A stretch of DNA of 64,000 nt from Sinomonas gamaensis (GTDB lineage Bacteria > Actinomycetota > Actinomycetes > Actinomycetales > Micrococcaceae): the NCBI RefSeq assembly GCF_005876955.1, contig NZ_SSCL01000001.1, forward strand, positions 248,001 through 312,000, in the 5' to 3' direction. The notes beneath the pieces were generated by a model. It worked only from the letters and a program-made list of their open reading frames with translations. It made no database searches and had not been told where the DNA came from. The translations under genes were made by a program, and so were the position numbers. Shown piece after piece: positions 35,254-43,620 of this stretch (its first letter is position 1; each line of letters opens with the position of its first letter).

Positions 35254-35925
35254 CTAAAGCTTCGGCATATCGCGTAGGCCGCTCGTGTTGCCGTAGGCCC
35301 AGATTGCGTGGTCGAGTTCAGTCCGGGTCGTCTCGAGAAGTTCAGCAGCCTCGCTGACGGCTTCAAAGGCTGTGGATGCGGAAACCTCGTGACGCACCGT
35401 GCGCGAAACGAAACGCGTGATCCAGATGTCCGGCTTCACGCTGTCGACACCGAGCAGCATGGTGAAGTACTGGAATGTCCATGGGCCGAGCCCGCTGACG
35501 CTGCGGTAGGCCTTCTCTGCGCCCGCGAGATCATCGATGATCCCCTCGCGGGTTTTGAAGCCGGCATCGAGGAAGGCCTGGGCGGCTTCGATGACGGCCG
35601 CGGCCTTCGTCTTGCCCGTCTTGAACTTGCTTCGGGTGAGCACGGAGAGCAGCGCTGACTCCTCTTGGGCGGCGAGGCTCTGGAACCAGTCACCGGTCAG
35701 GTCTGCGTGGGCTGCGCGGTAGCGCTCGACGGCTCCGCGCAGACCGTTGAATGACCCATCGGGAAGCTGGCTGCCAAAACGCGCCTGAATGCTCATGACG
35801 GCGTTGATAAGCGCCAGATCAATCCGTTCGCCGTAGCCGCTGGACCGCGGCCAGTTCTCTTTGCTGCCGATGTACTTCGTGACCGCGTCTGCCACCAGCC
35901 TTGCGTCGTCCGCGCCGTTCCCCAT
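35254..35925 (-). CDS. HhH-GPD DNA-glycosylase-like protein
   Basis: This 223-residue soluble helical protein has a helix-hairpin-helix signature near its C-terminal third (YRSVSGLGPWTFQYF). It is followed by the position that holds the catalytic Asp in the HhH-GPD superfamily (GVDSVKPDIWITRF). This suggests base excision or related DNA binding, but the rest is divergent, so a non-catalytic role is possible. ATG 35925 has AGGA seven bases upstream. An ATG at 35973 would add 16 residues. It is divergent from the ApeA-like gene, with 165 bases between them. Confidence 0.65.
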   Translation of the reverse strand: MGNGADDARLVADAVTKYIGSKENWPRSSGYGERIDLALINAVMSIQARFGSQLPDGSFNGLRGAVERYRAAHADLTGDWFQSLAAQEESALLSVLTRSKFKTGKTKAAAVIEAAQAFLDAGFKTREGIIDDLAGAEKAYRSVSGLGPWTFQYFTMLLGVDSVKPDIWITRFVSRTVRHEVSASTAFEAVSEAAELLETTRTELDHAIWAYGNTSGLRDMPKL

Positions 35926-36090
35926 CGTTGTCCTGTCTAAGTTCCTAGTCTGCTCCGTCAGCCTAAGGGGCACGCCAGATAATTCCGCTGAGAAGTCGCT
36001 GTTGCGCCGCTGGCGTGGCGAGAGTGACGACTCGTCGCTCGATCCGCTTACGTTGGTCCTTCGCAGGAGGACTGTGTTGGAAGGACATGT

Positions 36091-37530
36091 GTGGTGACCG
36101 ACAGAACCTTTGTAGGTAAGTGGTGGCTTCCGAGCGCACCCGAGCGGGCCGTCGGCGGAATTTTAACTGTCGACGCTTCGGGAGGCTGCCACCTCCAGCT
36201 CACTGGCTCCTTGCTCCCAAATCCTCACGCTCGATCCGAGTCCAACAGGGAAGTCGATGAGCCCGCGCAGCACCTACATGGTTCCGCTGACGACGAGGAC
36301 TTCACCCTGATCGATGCTTGGGTGACGAACTTCGCGCCGTTGCTCGGAGACGAACCGCAGGAAATCAGAGTCCATGCGGTCCTTCGGGGCGTGCATCTGG
36401 AAAGCCCGGATCAGCCCTGCTTCACGGCTTCAGAGGTTGAGATCGACAACCTCACTGCTTGGTCAGGGATTACTGGATTCGAATCGAGCCAGGAATACGA
36501 GGTGGACGAAAACGGTGCGCCCCGCGGGTTGTCAGTTGCACGCTGGGAGCTTCGAACTCCCTCCGGAGAGCGGCCTGTCGGGGACCTTGGTGATTTTACA
36601 GTAGAACTCCGATGGCAAAGCACATTCAGCATAGCCACGAAAGACCGAAATGCCCGACGAGAGGTTTCGGCATCGGAGGAGGTGCATGCCATGATCAGCA
36701 GCTCACGCCCAATGCCATGGGACGGATTCCAAGGCAAGACAAAAATCCTCCAGGACCTCATTACTTTCGCCACCAGGCATGCGTGCGCAATAAGGTCCGT
36801 GAAACTCATCCACGATGAACCGGAGGTTGGGGAGGTCGAACTACTCTACGCTCCCTTGGTCCAACCAGCAGAGGACGCACCGACGACCATCTTCCGCTAT
36901 GTATTTCAAATGAGGGACATGCGACTCGGCGAGCTTCTCCCAAAGTGGTACGCATTGCACACCAAGGTCGGTATGGGAATCCATGTGCTCTTCGGCCTCG
37001 ATTACAACAGCAGGGGCTTTATCGAAAACCAGATCCTCAATGCTACGTCCGCTGCGGAAAGTATCCATCGGGCGCTGCGGCCTGAAGCAAGGTCGATTCC
37101 TGAGGATGCGCACGGCTCCCTCGTGGAGATGGTTAACGAAAGGATTGATCACGAGAATAGGGACTGGCTGCTAGAACGTCTTAATAACGGAGCTGGCTTT
37201 GTCCAACGAATGCGAGAACTTGTAAACATTCCGGCAGCCCAAGCAGTAGCCGAGGTGGTCGGAGACGCTAACCAGTGGGTGAGGTGGGCCCGCGATGCGC
37301 GTAACGCCGTCGCCCACCTCGAGGGTCGTAATTTCGAGCGGATACCGAGTGGTGCCAGATGGGGATTGCCCGCCGCAACCATCGGCCTACTCCACCTCGT
37401 CTTGCTTGCCGAACTCGGCTTCTCAAACGAGGTGCAAACACAGGCGGGACAAAACATCTACGCACCACGAGCGACACGATTCCGGGAGGCAGTGACAGAG
37501 AGAATGAGACGATCCGGGGGTGGATCATGA
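36091..37530 (+). CDS. ApeA-like HEPN-domain anti-phage protein
   Basis: This is a 479-residue soluble protein with a two-part layout. The N-terminal beta-rich domain (about 1-230) begins GKWWLPSAPERAVGGILTVD, which fits the ApeA N-terminal family. The C-terminal helical domain (about 300-470) carries the HEPN ribonuclease motif RNAVAH, with R404, N405 and H409 (R-x4-H). ApeA proteins are single-gene abortive-infection systems whose HEPN domain is thought to cleave RNA on phage sensing. This matches in domain order, length and catalytic motif. It starts at GTG 36091 (or GTG 36094) after AAGGA. Base composition is less GC-rich than the core genes, in keeping with horizontal gain. An IS481-type element lies 160 bases downstream. 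Confidence 0.78.
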   Translation: MVTDRTFVGKWWLPSAPERAVGGILTVDASGGCHLQLTGSLLPNPHARSESNREVDEPAQHLHGSADDEDFTLIDAWVTNFAPLLGDEPQEIRVHAVLRGVHLESPDQPCFTASEVEIDNLTAWSGITGFESSQEYEVDENGAPRGLSVARWELRTPSGERPVGDLGDFTVELRWQSTFSIATKDRNARREVSASEEVHAMISSSRPMPWDGFQGKTKILQDLITFATRHACAIRSVKLIHDEPEVGEVELLYAPLVQPAEDAPTTIFRYVFQMRDMRLGELLPKWYALHTKVGMGIHVLFGLDYNSRGFIENQILNATSAAESIHRALRPEARSIPEDAHGSLVEMVNERIDHENRDWLLERLNNGAGFVQRMRELVNIPAAQAVAEVVGDANQWVRWARDARNAVAHLEGRNFERIPSGARWGLPAATIGLLHLVLLAELGFSNEVQTQAGQNIYAPRATRFREAVTERMRRSGGGS

Positions 37531-37692
37531 GCGCCTTTAAGACCCGGTGGAGGCCAGGTCCGCCCGGAGGTCTCTGCGGCGGCGGCGAGGCGCGCCCGAG
37601 GGCGCGGCGGCCTGGATGGAGAGGATCGAGCAGCGGACCGTGGCCGGACTCCCGCGACCTCGAGCGGGCAGGCGGGGGCGATCTCTCCTAGA

Positions 37693-38778
37693 TGTACCTA
37701 GCCATCACGTTGGTTGCAGTCGGCTGATCGGGGGACGGCCGCCGAGTGCGCTGTGGCTGCGTCCAGTGTTGTAGTGCTCGATCCAAGGGGCAAGCGCCGC
37801 GGCCCTCTCGTCGTTGCTGGCGAAAGGCCGGCGGTAGGCCCACTCGGTCTGCAGGGTGCGGTTTAGGCGTTCGACTTTTCCGTTCTGCCACGGGCAGTGC
37901 GGGCGGATGAAGTTCTGCCGGATCCCGTGCCCGGCGCAGACGTCGCCCAGTGAGTAGCGGTAGGCCCAGGCATTGTCGGTCATCAACCGTTCGATCCGGC
38001 CGATCCCCAGGGCGGCGAAGTACGCGATCGCGCGTTCGAGGAATGCGGCGCAGGTCGTGCCCTTCTCATCCGGGAGGATCTCTGAGTAGGCGAGCCGGGA
38101 GAAGTCATCGACCAGGGAGTGGACGTAGTCGTAGCCGATCCGGGCCCTGTCGGTGCGGCTTGGTGGTTCGGGCGGGTCTGGCCCTCGGCACGCCAGCCGC
38201 CACCGTCGGGGATCCGCCCGAGCTTCTTCACGTCCATGTGGACCAGTTTGCCCGGGTGCTGGCGCTCGTAGCGGTGGGCTGTAGCCTTGGAAGCCTTGAT
38301 CACCTCCCCGCTGATCGGGTCCAATGCCGCCAGGTGCGGGATGCCGTTGCGGGCAAGCACCCGGGAGACCGTCCGGGCGGGCACGCCCGTCTGGGCCGAG
38401 ATCCAGTCGGGGCCGCGGCGTTCTCGCTTCCTCAACGCGATGATCTTCTGCTCGAGCTCGTCTGCCGTATGGCGAGGACAGATGCGCGGGCGGGACGAGC
38501 GATCGTGCAGGCCGGGCTCGCCCTCGGCCGCATAACGATCGATCCAGGTCTTCACGCACTTGCGCGAGACGCCCATAGCGGCGGCGATATGGGCCTGTTT
38601 CCATCCTTGAAGGTGGCGCCGGACGATCAGCAGGCGACCGTGGAAGGTCAGACGGGCATTAGCGTGGGACATGAGAGCCTCCGGGTTGATGGTGCAGCCT
38701 TCGACAAGCCACACCCCATCCGGAGGCTCTCCCTACGTCAATGCGACACGCCTGCAACCAACCTCATGGCTAGGTACA
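37693..38778 (-). mobile_element. IS481-family insertion sequence
   Basis: The element is 1086 bp. Its ends are 27-bp inverted repeats with two mismatches: TGTACCTAGCCAT then, after a variable four bases, TTGGTTGCAG (37693-37719 and complement of 38752-38778). The 6-bp sequence CCTAGA flanks both sides directly (37687-37692 and 38779-38784), a perfect target duplication, so the insertion is recent. The single transposase gene is on the minus strand and is frameshifted. Removing the element joins the flanks but gives no recognisable gene. Confidence 0.92.
37705..38672 (-). pseudogene. IS481-family transposase, frameshifted
   Basis: The N-terminal part from ATG 38672 (MSHANARLTFHGRLLIVRRHL) has the HTH pair (AAMGVSRKCVKTWIDRY). 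It also has the first catalytic Asp (LVHMDVKKLGRI). Around 38147-38163 the frame shifts by what looks like one lost base. The continuation (ARIGYDYVHSLVDDFSRLAYS) carries the second Asp (LMTDNAWAY) and the Glu (NGKVERLNRTLQ), so the DDE set exists but is split over two frames. IS481 elements do not normally use programmed frameshifting, so the copy is probably inactive, unless this is a sequencing error. The stop codon falls inside the left inverted repeat. Confidence 0.85.
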
Positions 38779-38784
38779 CCTAGA

Positions 38785-39620
38785 GGCGTGATGCCCCAGC
38801 GCCTGATGCCCGTTCCCGGCGCGCTCTATATGGCCGCCCACCACGGCTTCATCAACTCCGTCCCCGGCATCTTCGCCGCCCAGGTCCTCGCACCGCCCAC
38901 GCCGACCTGGAGCCAGCAGACCGCTGGCACACCACCCCGCTCACTGCAGGCCGTGGGCTGGTCACCCTCGACGCGAGGTGAATCCTCGACCCCTCGTCGA
39001 AGACTTCGACGAGGCGATCCACCGATCCGGAGAAAGACCTGTTTACGGCGGCGGCGATCGACCCGCATTCGCGATGCTGCTTCTCAAGTCTCCGGTCGGT
39101 TCAGCGATCCCTCGACGCGCCTGTTTAGAGGAGGCACCGAGGCCTCTCGGCTACCCGGTTCGAGGCCTTAACATCGGTCGCGCTGGGTCGTTGACTCGCA
39201 CCCCCATCGCCTTACGGGGCCTTTCGCCCGGCTGTTCTCGCCCTTTTTCAGGCATGGACGGCAGTGCGGTGGTGCCTGAGCTCCGAGGAGCAGGAGTCCT
39301 GCGCCTGGCGCTCCTGCTGGCCGCCAGTGCCTGCGGCGGCCACCCACCGCTTGGCCGTGCGGTATGCCTCGGCGATGAAGTAGTGCGCGTGAATGTCGAT
39401 GACTGGATTGTCGGGCCCTTCACGGCGGAAGTGCAGAATGGAAGCCCTCTGTGACGGGCGTTCCGGGATTGAAGAACGGCGGTCTCATGCGTCCCGAGAG
39501 CTGATCCCTTCGTGGGCCTAACACGCCTAGGTCGGGTGATTGAGCTCTTCCGTGGAATCAGATTCGAGGACGCCGAAGCGAAGAGTGTCGTTTGTCGGAG
39601 GCAACGGCTACGGTTCTCGC
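38785..39620. other. No supported gene (836 bp, coding relics)
   Basis: Traces of coding sequence appear in mixed frames: HHGFINSVPGIFAAQVLAPP at about 38833-38890, PLVEDFDEAIHRSGE at about 38994-39040, and a PFTAEVQNGSPL end near 39450. None has a start, length or consistent frame. These look like remnants of mobile-element genes around the IS. Nothing else structural is seen. Confidence 0.45.
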
Positions 39621-40853
39621 ATGTCGGAGGATTCATGGATAGTTCCGCCTGCGGCGCGGCCGATCGACGGCTCCGACCGCTTCCTCGGCACCGACGCCAC
39701 GGTGGCTGACTTCTGGCAGTTCGCGATGAGTGACCTGCGGACGAACAACGTCCGCGGCTATCTGGCCGAGTTCCTGGTCGCCAAGGCGCTTGGGCTGAGC
39801 GAGGTCAGAAGAGTGGAATGGGACGCTTATGACCTGCTGCTGGACGGGATCAGAGTCGAGGTGAAGTCCTCGGCCTACCTTCAGGCGTGGGAACAGCCCA
39901 GGCCGAGCCAGATCAGCTTCCGAGGGCTGCGCGGGACCAGGTATCACCCACGCCATGACTACGATCCCGCCGGCAAGCAGCTCAACGCCCACGTGTACGT
40001 CTTCTGCGTGCAGACGGCGAAACTTCACGAGAAGAACGACCCGCTCGATGTCAGCCAATGGTCCTTCTATGTGGTCAAGCGCAGCGCGCTGGAACAGTAT
40101 GGCTTCCAGAGCATCCGGCTGAAGGCTGTCATCCGGCTGGCCGGCGGCGAAACGGCGTGGCGGGACCTGCACGAGGCCGTCGTCGCCGCGGCAGAGGGTG
40201 AAGAGGTCGACGACAAACCGTGGTGGTCCGAGGAGCCCGAACCCGAACCTGGGCCAGGCAGTATTGGGACCCTGCCGCGTATTGCCCAGCATGACAATTC
40301 CCGAGTGTCGACAACCGACGTCGTGGTCAATGGGGAACAGCTGGCCGTGGACCGCGAACGTGAGGCAGTCCCACGCACCAGAACCTTGTGGGCGGCGGCG
40401 AGGTTCCGAGAAGACGTCAAGGACCGCTATCCAGACGCGCTGCGGGCCTGCGAAGCGTTCCTTGGCTCGGCCGAGAACTCGGGCATAATAGTGGAAGGCA
40501 GGACCACCAAACTCCCCACCTGCGCGGTGGCCGTCGTCGACCCGGAGGCCGGGCCTGTGGGCTTCGTTGTCCTGCGAGGGTACGGAAGGATGCTGGGCCT
40601 CGAGCCGGACTTCTCACTGGCGCAGGGGCTTGAGGGGCTTGCCCGGCAGCGCTTCGAGCGGTTCCTCGACCGCGTGGCCGAGATCGGCTCTCTCGCTGCC
40701 AAGGTCACGGAACTGCGGGTCAGCGGGTACACCGACCTGAAGAACCTGGACCTCGCGAAGCTACCTCCCACTGACGTCGCTGCCTTCGTGCATCGGATCG
40801 CGGACTTCAATCGCCCCAGGCCAGGATCGAGACCCACATTCGAATCAACATGA
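39621..40853 (+). CDS. PD-(D/E)XK nuclease-domain protein of unknown function
   Basis: This 410-residue soluble protein is not a family I can name. The N-terminal 130 residues show a restriction-endonuclease-type core. A helix NVRGYLAEFLVAKALGL is followed by WDAYDLLLDGIRVEVKSSAYLQ, in which D, E and K form a D-x(n)-ExK site. Then come RPSQISFRG, a further core strand (HVYVFCVQTAK) and WSFYVVKRSAL. An acidic Pro-Glu linker (about 215-235) leads to a C-terminal helical domain (about 260-400) that may sense or bind a partner. ATG 39621 lacks a close ribosome-binding site; the frame is open to a TTG at 39540. Its isolated place in a defence-rich region suggests a restriction role, which is inference. 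Confidence 0.6.
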   Translation: MSEDSWIVPPAARPIDGSDRFLGTDATVADFWQFAMSDLRTNNVRGYLAEFLVAKALGLSEVRRVEWDAYDLLLDGIRVEVKSSAYLQAWEQPRPSQISFRGLRGTRYHPRHDYDPAGKQLNAHVYVFCVQTAKLHEKNDPLDVSQWSFYVVKRSALEQYGFQSIRLKAVIRLAGGETAWRDLHEAVVAAAEGEEVDDKPWWSEEPEPEPGPGSIGTLPRIAQHDNSRVSTTDVVVNGEQLAVDREREAVPRTRTLWAAARFREDVKDRYPDALRACEAFLGSAENSGIIVEGRTTKLPTCAVAVVDPEAGPVGFVVLRGYGRMLGLEPDFSLAQGLEGLARQRFERFLDRVAEIGSLAAKVTELRVSGYTDLKNLDLAKLPPTDVAAFVHRIADFNRPRPGSRPTFEST

Positions 40854-41115
40854 TCTCATCGTGCCCTGTGTAGGATCCTAACCACGATCATCCGGGGGTA
40901 ATCTGTTGCCCGGAAAATGGATCGCGCCCCGGTCTCAGACCGTGGGACGCCGGCGCGGGCACCCGGGGCAGCCTTGCGCGCTCCGGTGAGCTGCGCCAGC
41001 AGCTCCTTTGCCACGCGTCCAGCCCTCCGCGTCGTACGGTTTGCTGCTCTCATCGCTGGAAGTGAACATCTTCGGATTCCTGCACAGTCTGACCGATGAG
41101 GAGGTCGCTCAAGAG

Positions 41116-42084
41116 TCAAACTCGCCGCTTTGGAATCCCGAATCGCGGGATTGATGAGCGTCGACGATACTCCCTGGTCTCCCGACGTGCTCGTCGAGCA
41201 CGGCGTCCGGCGCTCCCAAGTGTGACACCCATGACGGTCATACCAGCAATGAACCCGTATACGACCAGGCGCTCCAAAAGGCCTCGGTCGATGGGCTGAA
41301 TGCTGAAGACCAAGGCGACGAGCATCAACCCACCCCCGATTGCCGCAACCACCGCGGAGAAGAGGATGAGCAGCGCAGGGAAGATCCTTGTCTTCCACCA
41401 AAGCATGACGAGGCACGCGAGAGACGCGATAGCCAGCACAAGAAAAATCATCGTGCTTGAGGCATGGATGTCCCAGTTGTAGTCCTCTGGGAAGCCACCG
41501 ACAAAAATGAGGGCAATGCCGCTTAGCGCCATGAGCAGACGCATGATTGTGGTCAGCCAATGGTGCGGGGTGAGCTTGTGCCCGTGGTGTTCACCATTTA
41601 GGTGATGGACGAGGCGCACGGATGGACTCATCTCCGTCCAAAGGAACCGAGCCGGGCGCTTCCGCGGGCGCTGCTGCGCACGAAGGTTGCCGCCCGCCCT
41701 CAGCACTGTTGCAGAGATGAGGGCTGCAGCGACAAATACACCGATACCTACGAGCATGAACGAAGCGTTCATCACTGCAAACAAGGGCGAACACACCCAC
41801 CGCTCATAAACCGTCCCACCGTCGAGGATATGGCAGCCACGTGCTCCTAGATCGCTGACGAAGTTCCAACTGTAGTCGTAGTCGATGAAGTTGTTGGGAG
41901 CCTTCTTGGTGTGATCTATGTGGTGCCAAGCCACAGACACAAGTCGTTCCACGAAGAAGTACTGGACCATACTCCGCGCTGCCCAGGAGCCGATCATGTG
42001 CTGCACATCGGCGGGACTGGGGTCACGGCTTCCCGCCCAATTGTCAAGCAATCCAACTGCGCGTTCAAGTAGGTTCACAGCCAC
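41116..42084 (-). CDS. DUF998-like multi-pass membrane protein
   Basis: This 322-residue integral membrane protein has six or seven hydrophobic segments. The motif NFVSDLG after a first polar region, and GGFPEDYNWDIHASS between central helices, match the pattern of the DUF998 family, whose function is unknown. The unusually long N-terminal 75 residues (including HMIGSWAARSMVQYFFVERL) and a His-rich loop (HLNGEHHGHKLTPHHW) stand out. The C-terminus is strongly basic. It is transcribed alone, away from the lower-GC cluster that starts at 42470. A 262-base gap with no gene separates it from the nuclease-domain gene. Confidence 0.65.
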   Translation of the reverse strand: MAVNLLERAVGLLDNWAGSRDPSPADVQHMIGSWAARSMVQYFFVERLVSVAWHHIDHTKKAPNNFIDYDYSWNFVSDLGARGCHILDGGTVYERWVCSPLFAVMNASFMLVGIGVFVAAALISATVLRAGGNLRAQQRPRKRPARFLWTEMSPSVRLVHHLNGEHHGHKLTPHHWLTTIMRLLMALSGIALIFVGGFPEDYNWDIHASSTMIFLVLAIASLACLVMLWWKTRIFPALLILFSAVVAAIGGGLMLVALVFSIQPIDRGLLERLVVYGFIAGMTVMGVTLGSAGRRARRARRETREYRRRSSIPRFGIPKRRV

Positions 42085-42469
42085 GGCGCCGATTAACGCG
42101 CATCAGTCGTCCGCAGACAAGAGGGCAGCTAGACGTGACAGGAAAAGTAGAGCGCCTGAAAGTCTACTGTCGCCTGACACAGGCTACGCCTGAGGGCCTG
42201 GTTTCCAGATTTCTCACAGGAAAGGACCCGGTATCAAGCCGGGGCCATTGGCTACTTCGTTTTCGAAGGGGGAACACTACCCTTTTCGGTTGATATCGGC
42301 TGTGCGTGCAGACGTGCGCCTCACTGGAGGTGTCACGCCCACAGTGTGTCGGACAAGCGCTCTCACAGATAGGACCCATTAGTCCATCCATTGACTTTTC
42401 TATCTCAGCTTCCCCAAATGGTAGACGCCGCCGGTGAATGGCTCCGGTATTTTTGAAGGGGGAGGCGTT
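42085..42469. other. Divergent intergenic region (385 bp)
   Basis: This region is between a membrane-protein gene on the minus strand and the 42470 cluster on the plus strand. A TTGACT at 42391-42396 is 17 bases from a weak CCAAAT, a possible promoter for the cluster. No RNA gene was recognised. Confidence 0.4.
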
Positions 42470-43129
42470 GTGGCAACAACAGACTTCGACATGCGGGGAC
42501 TGACAATCGGGCTTGAACATTCTGAAGTTGATGATCTCACCAACTTCGGAAGCACCGCGACGAAGGACAAGCTCGTCACGACATTTGGCACCCTAGGCCT
42601 CGTAGGTGCCTGGGTACCGTACGTAGCGGCCGCACTCGCCCTGCACATCGCATGGGAAGTTGCCGCCATCAGGGCATCTGACAAGGGCAATGGCGTCTGG
42701 CTGAACGCGCCGTATCCAATCCTCATCGGGATGCCTGGCGTACTCCTTCCGTCGACGCGCACGATGGTGGCACTGTTCGACGGGACCAAGGACTCGGGAC
42801 AAATGACTTCCGAGCACTCCGACGTTATCAAATGGAATATCGACCGCAACGTGGAGGCAGCCGGCCTCCTCCACCTCACCCTGAAAGATGAGTGCTCTTG
42901 GGACAAGGCAATTAAGGTCAAGGTTGCGGACAAGTCAACTTGGGTCCAAGCCAACGGTAACGCAAGCGCGAACGATGATGCGAATGCCCAGGATCTAACG
43001 GTCGTGTCAGCCGTGTTCCAGAAGCCGCAGTTCCTTGGGGCATGGGGACCTGCCGGGTTAGCGATTTCTGATTGGACTGGAGTGACCGGAGGTGATCATG
43101 TCACGTTCACGTGGGTGTCTGATAGCTAG
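42470..43129 (+). CDS. Unknown protein with hydrophobic hairpin and beta-rich C-terminus
   Basis: I do not recognise this 219-residue protein. The GTG at 42470 follows AGGGGGAGG with good spacing; an ATG at 42434 lies before that site. After an acidic start (RGLTIGLEHSEVDDL) there is a long hydrophobic stretch at about 45-75 (TLGLVGAWVPYVAAALALHI). It is followed by LNAPYPILIGMPGVLLP, and could form a membrane-inserting hairpin. The C-terminal 110 residues look like a beta sandwich (Trp-rich, ending HVTFTWVSDS). There is no signal peptide. It is the first gene of a lower-GC cluster and overlaps the next gene by 32 bases, so they are coupled. Membrane-active or toxin-like action is a guess. 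Confidence 0.55.
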   Translation: MATTDFDMRGLTIGLEHSEVDDLTNFGSTATKDKLVTTFGTLGLVGAWVPYVAAALALHIAWEVAAIRASDKGNGVWLNAPYPILIGMPGVLLPSTRTMVALFDGTKDSGQMTSEHSDVIKWNIDRNVEAAGLLHLTLKDECSWDKAIKVKVADKSTWVQANGNASANDDANAQDLTVVSAVFQKPQFLGAWGPAGLAISDWTGVTGGDHVTFTWVSDS

Positions 43130-43601
43130 AACGTTGAGAATGCCCGGGTTCGCTTATCGACCCCAAATTGTCTCCGTGTTTCTGGGTGTAGGCCTCGCGG
43201 CGCTCCTTTGCGCATGCACCAATAGCTCCAACAACACCGACAGCTCCTCGTCTGCTGGTACCACCAGCGCGACCGAGACAAATCTATCAGCTTCTCTCGA
43301 CATCGTCTTTTGGATCAATAGCAACGGCGCCAAGAGTTGTGCGACAAACACTCAGTTGAGTTATAAACCCGTTCCTGGAAAGGGGCTCGCAGCAAGTCCC
43401 CGAGACAGCATTGTCCATGCCGTCCGAGCCGAAGCTCCAGCCCAATCGTCGAAATGCCGCTTTAGCGATTCCGTTGACCATTTGAAGCAAGGTGCATGGG
43501 AAATCTCAGAGGCCGAGGTTGGCACCTGCACAGTTTCCCTTCACGGAGGTGAAAATATTGTCACCATTGACGAATCCGGAAAGTGCGAGACAACCAAGTA
43601 G
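43098..43601 (+). CDS. Predicted secreted lipoprotein, small
   Basis: This 167-residue lipoprotein has ATG 43098 preceded by an almost perfect GGAGGTGAT ribosome-binding site, which decides the start despite a later ATG at 43140. The n-region is long and Arg-rich (SRSRGCLIARTL). The h-region is VSVFLGVGLAALL, and the lipobox is LLCAC with the modified Cys followed by a Ser/Asn/Thr-rich tether. The mature part has four Cys (SCATN, SSKCRF, GTCTV, GKCET) and may hold two disulphides. No family is recognised. Codon use is less GC-biased than in the core genes. It overlaps the preceding gene and is followed by another lipoprotein 19 bases later. Confidence 0.65.
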   Translation: MSRSRGCLIARTLRMPGFAYRPQIVSVFLGVGLAALLCACTNSSNNTDSSSSAGTTSATETNLSASLDIVFWINSNGAKSCATNTQLSYKPVPGKGLAASPRDSIVHAVRAEAPAQSSKCRFSDSVDHLKQGAWEISEAEVGTCTVSLHGGENIVTIDESGKCETTK

Positions 43602-43620
43602 ATTGCGATTGTTTGACGAA

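Noticed and set aside
37983-38714. Programmed frameshift in the IS transposase
   Set aside because: IS481 elements normally encode one frame, and no slippery heptamer with a stimulatory structure is seen at the shift.
42180-42310. Possible tRNA or structured RNA in the divergent region
   Set aside because: GGTTTCC and CCGGGGCC segments caught the eye, but no cloverleaf, TpsiC-arm consensus or CCA end could be built.
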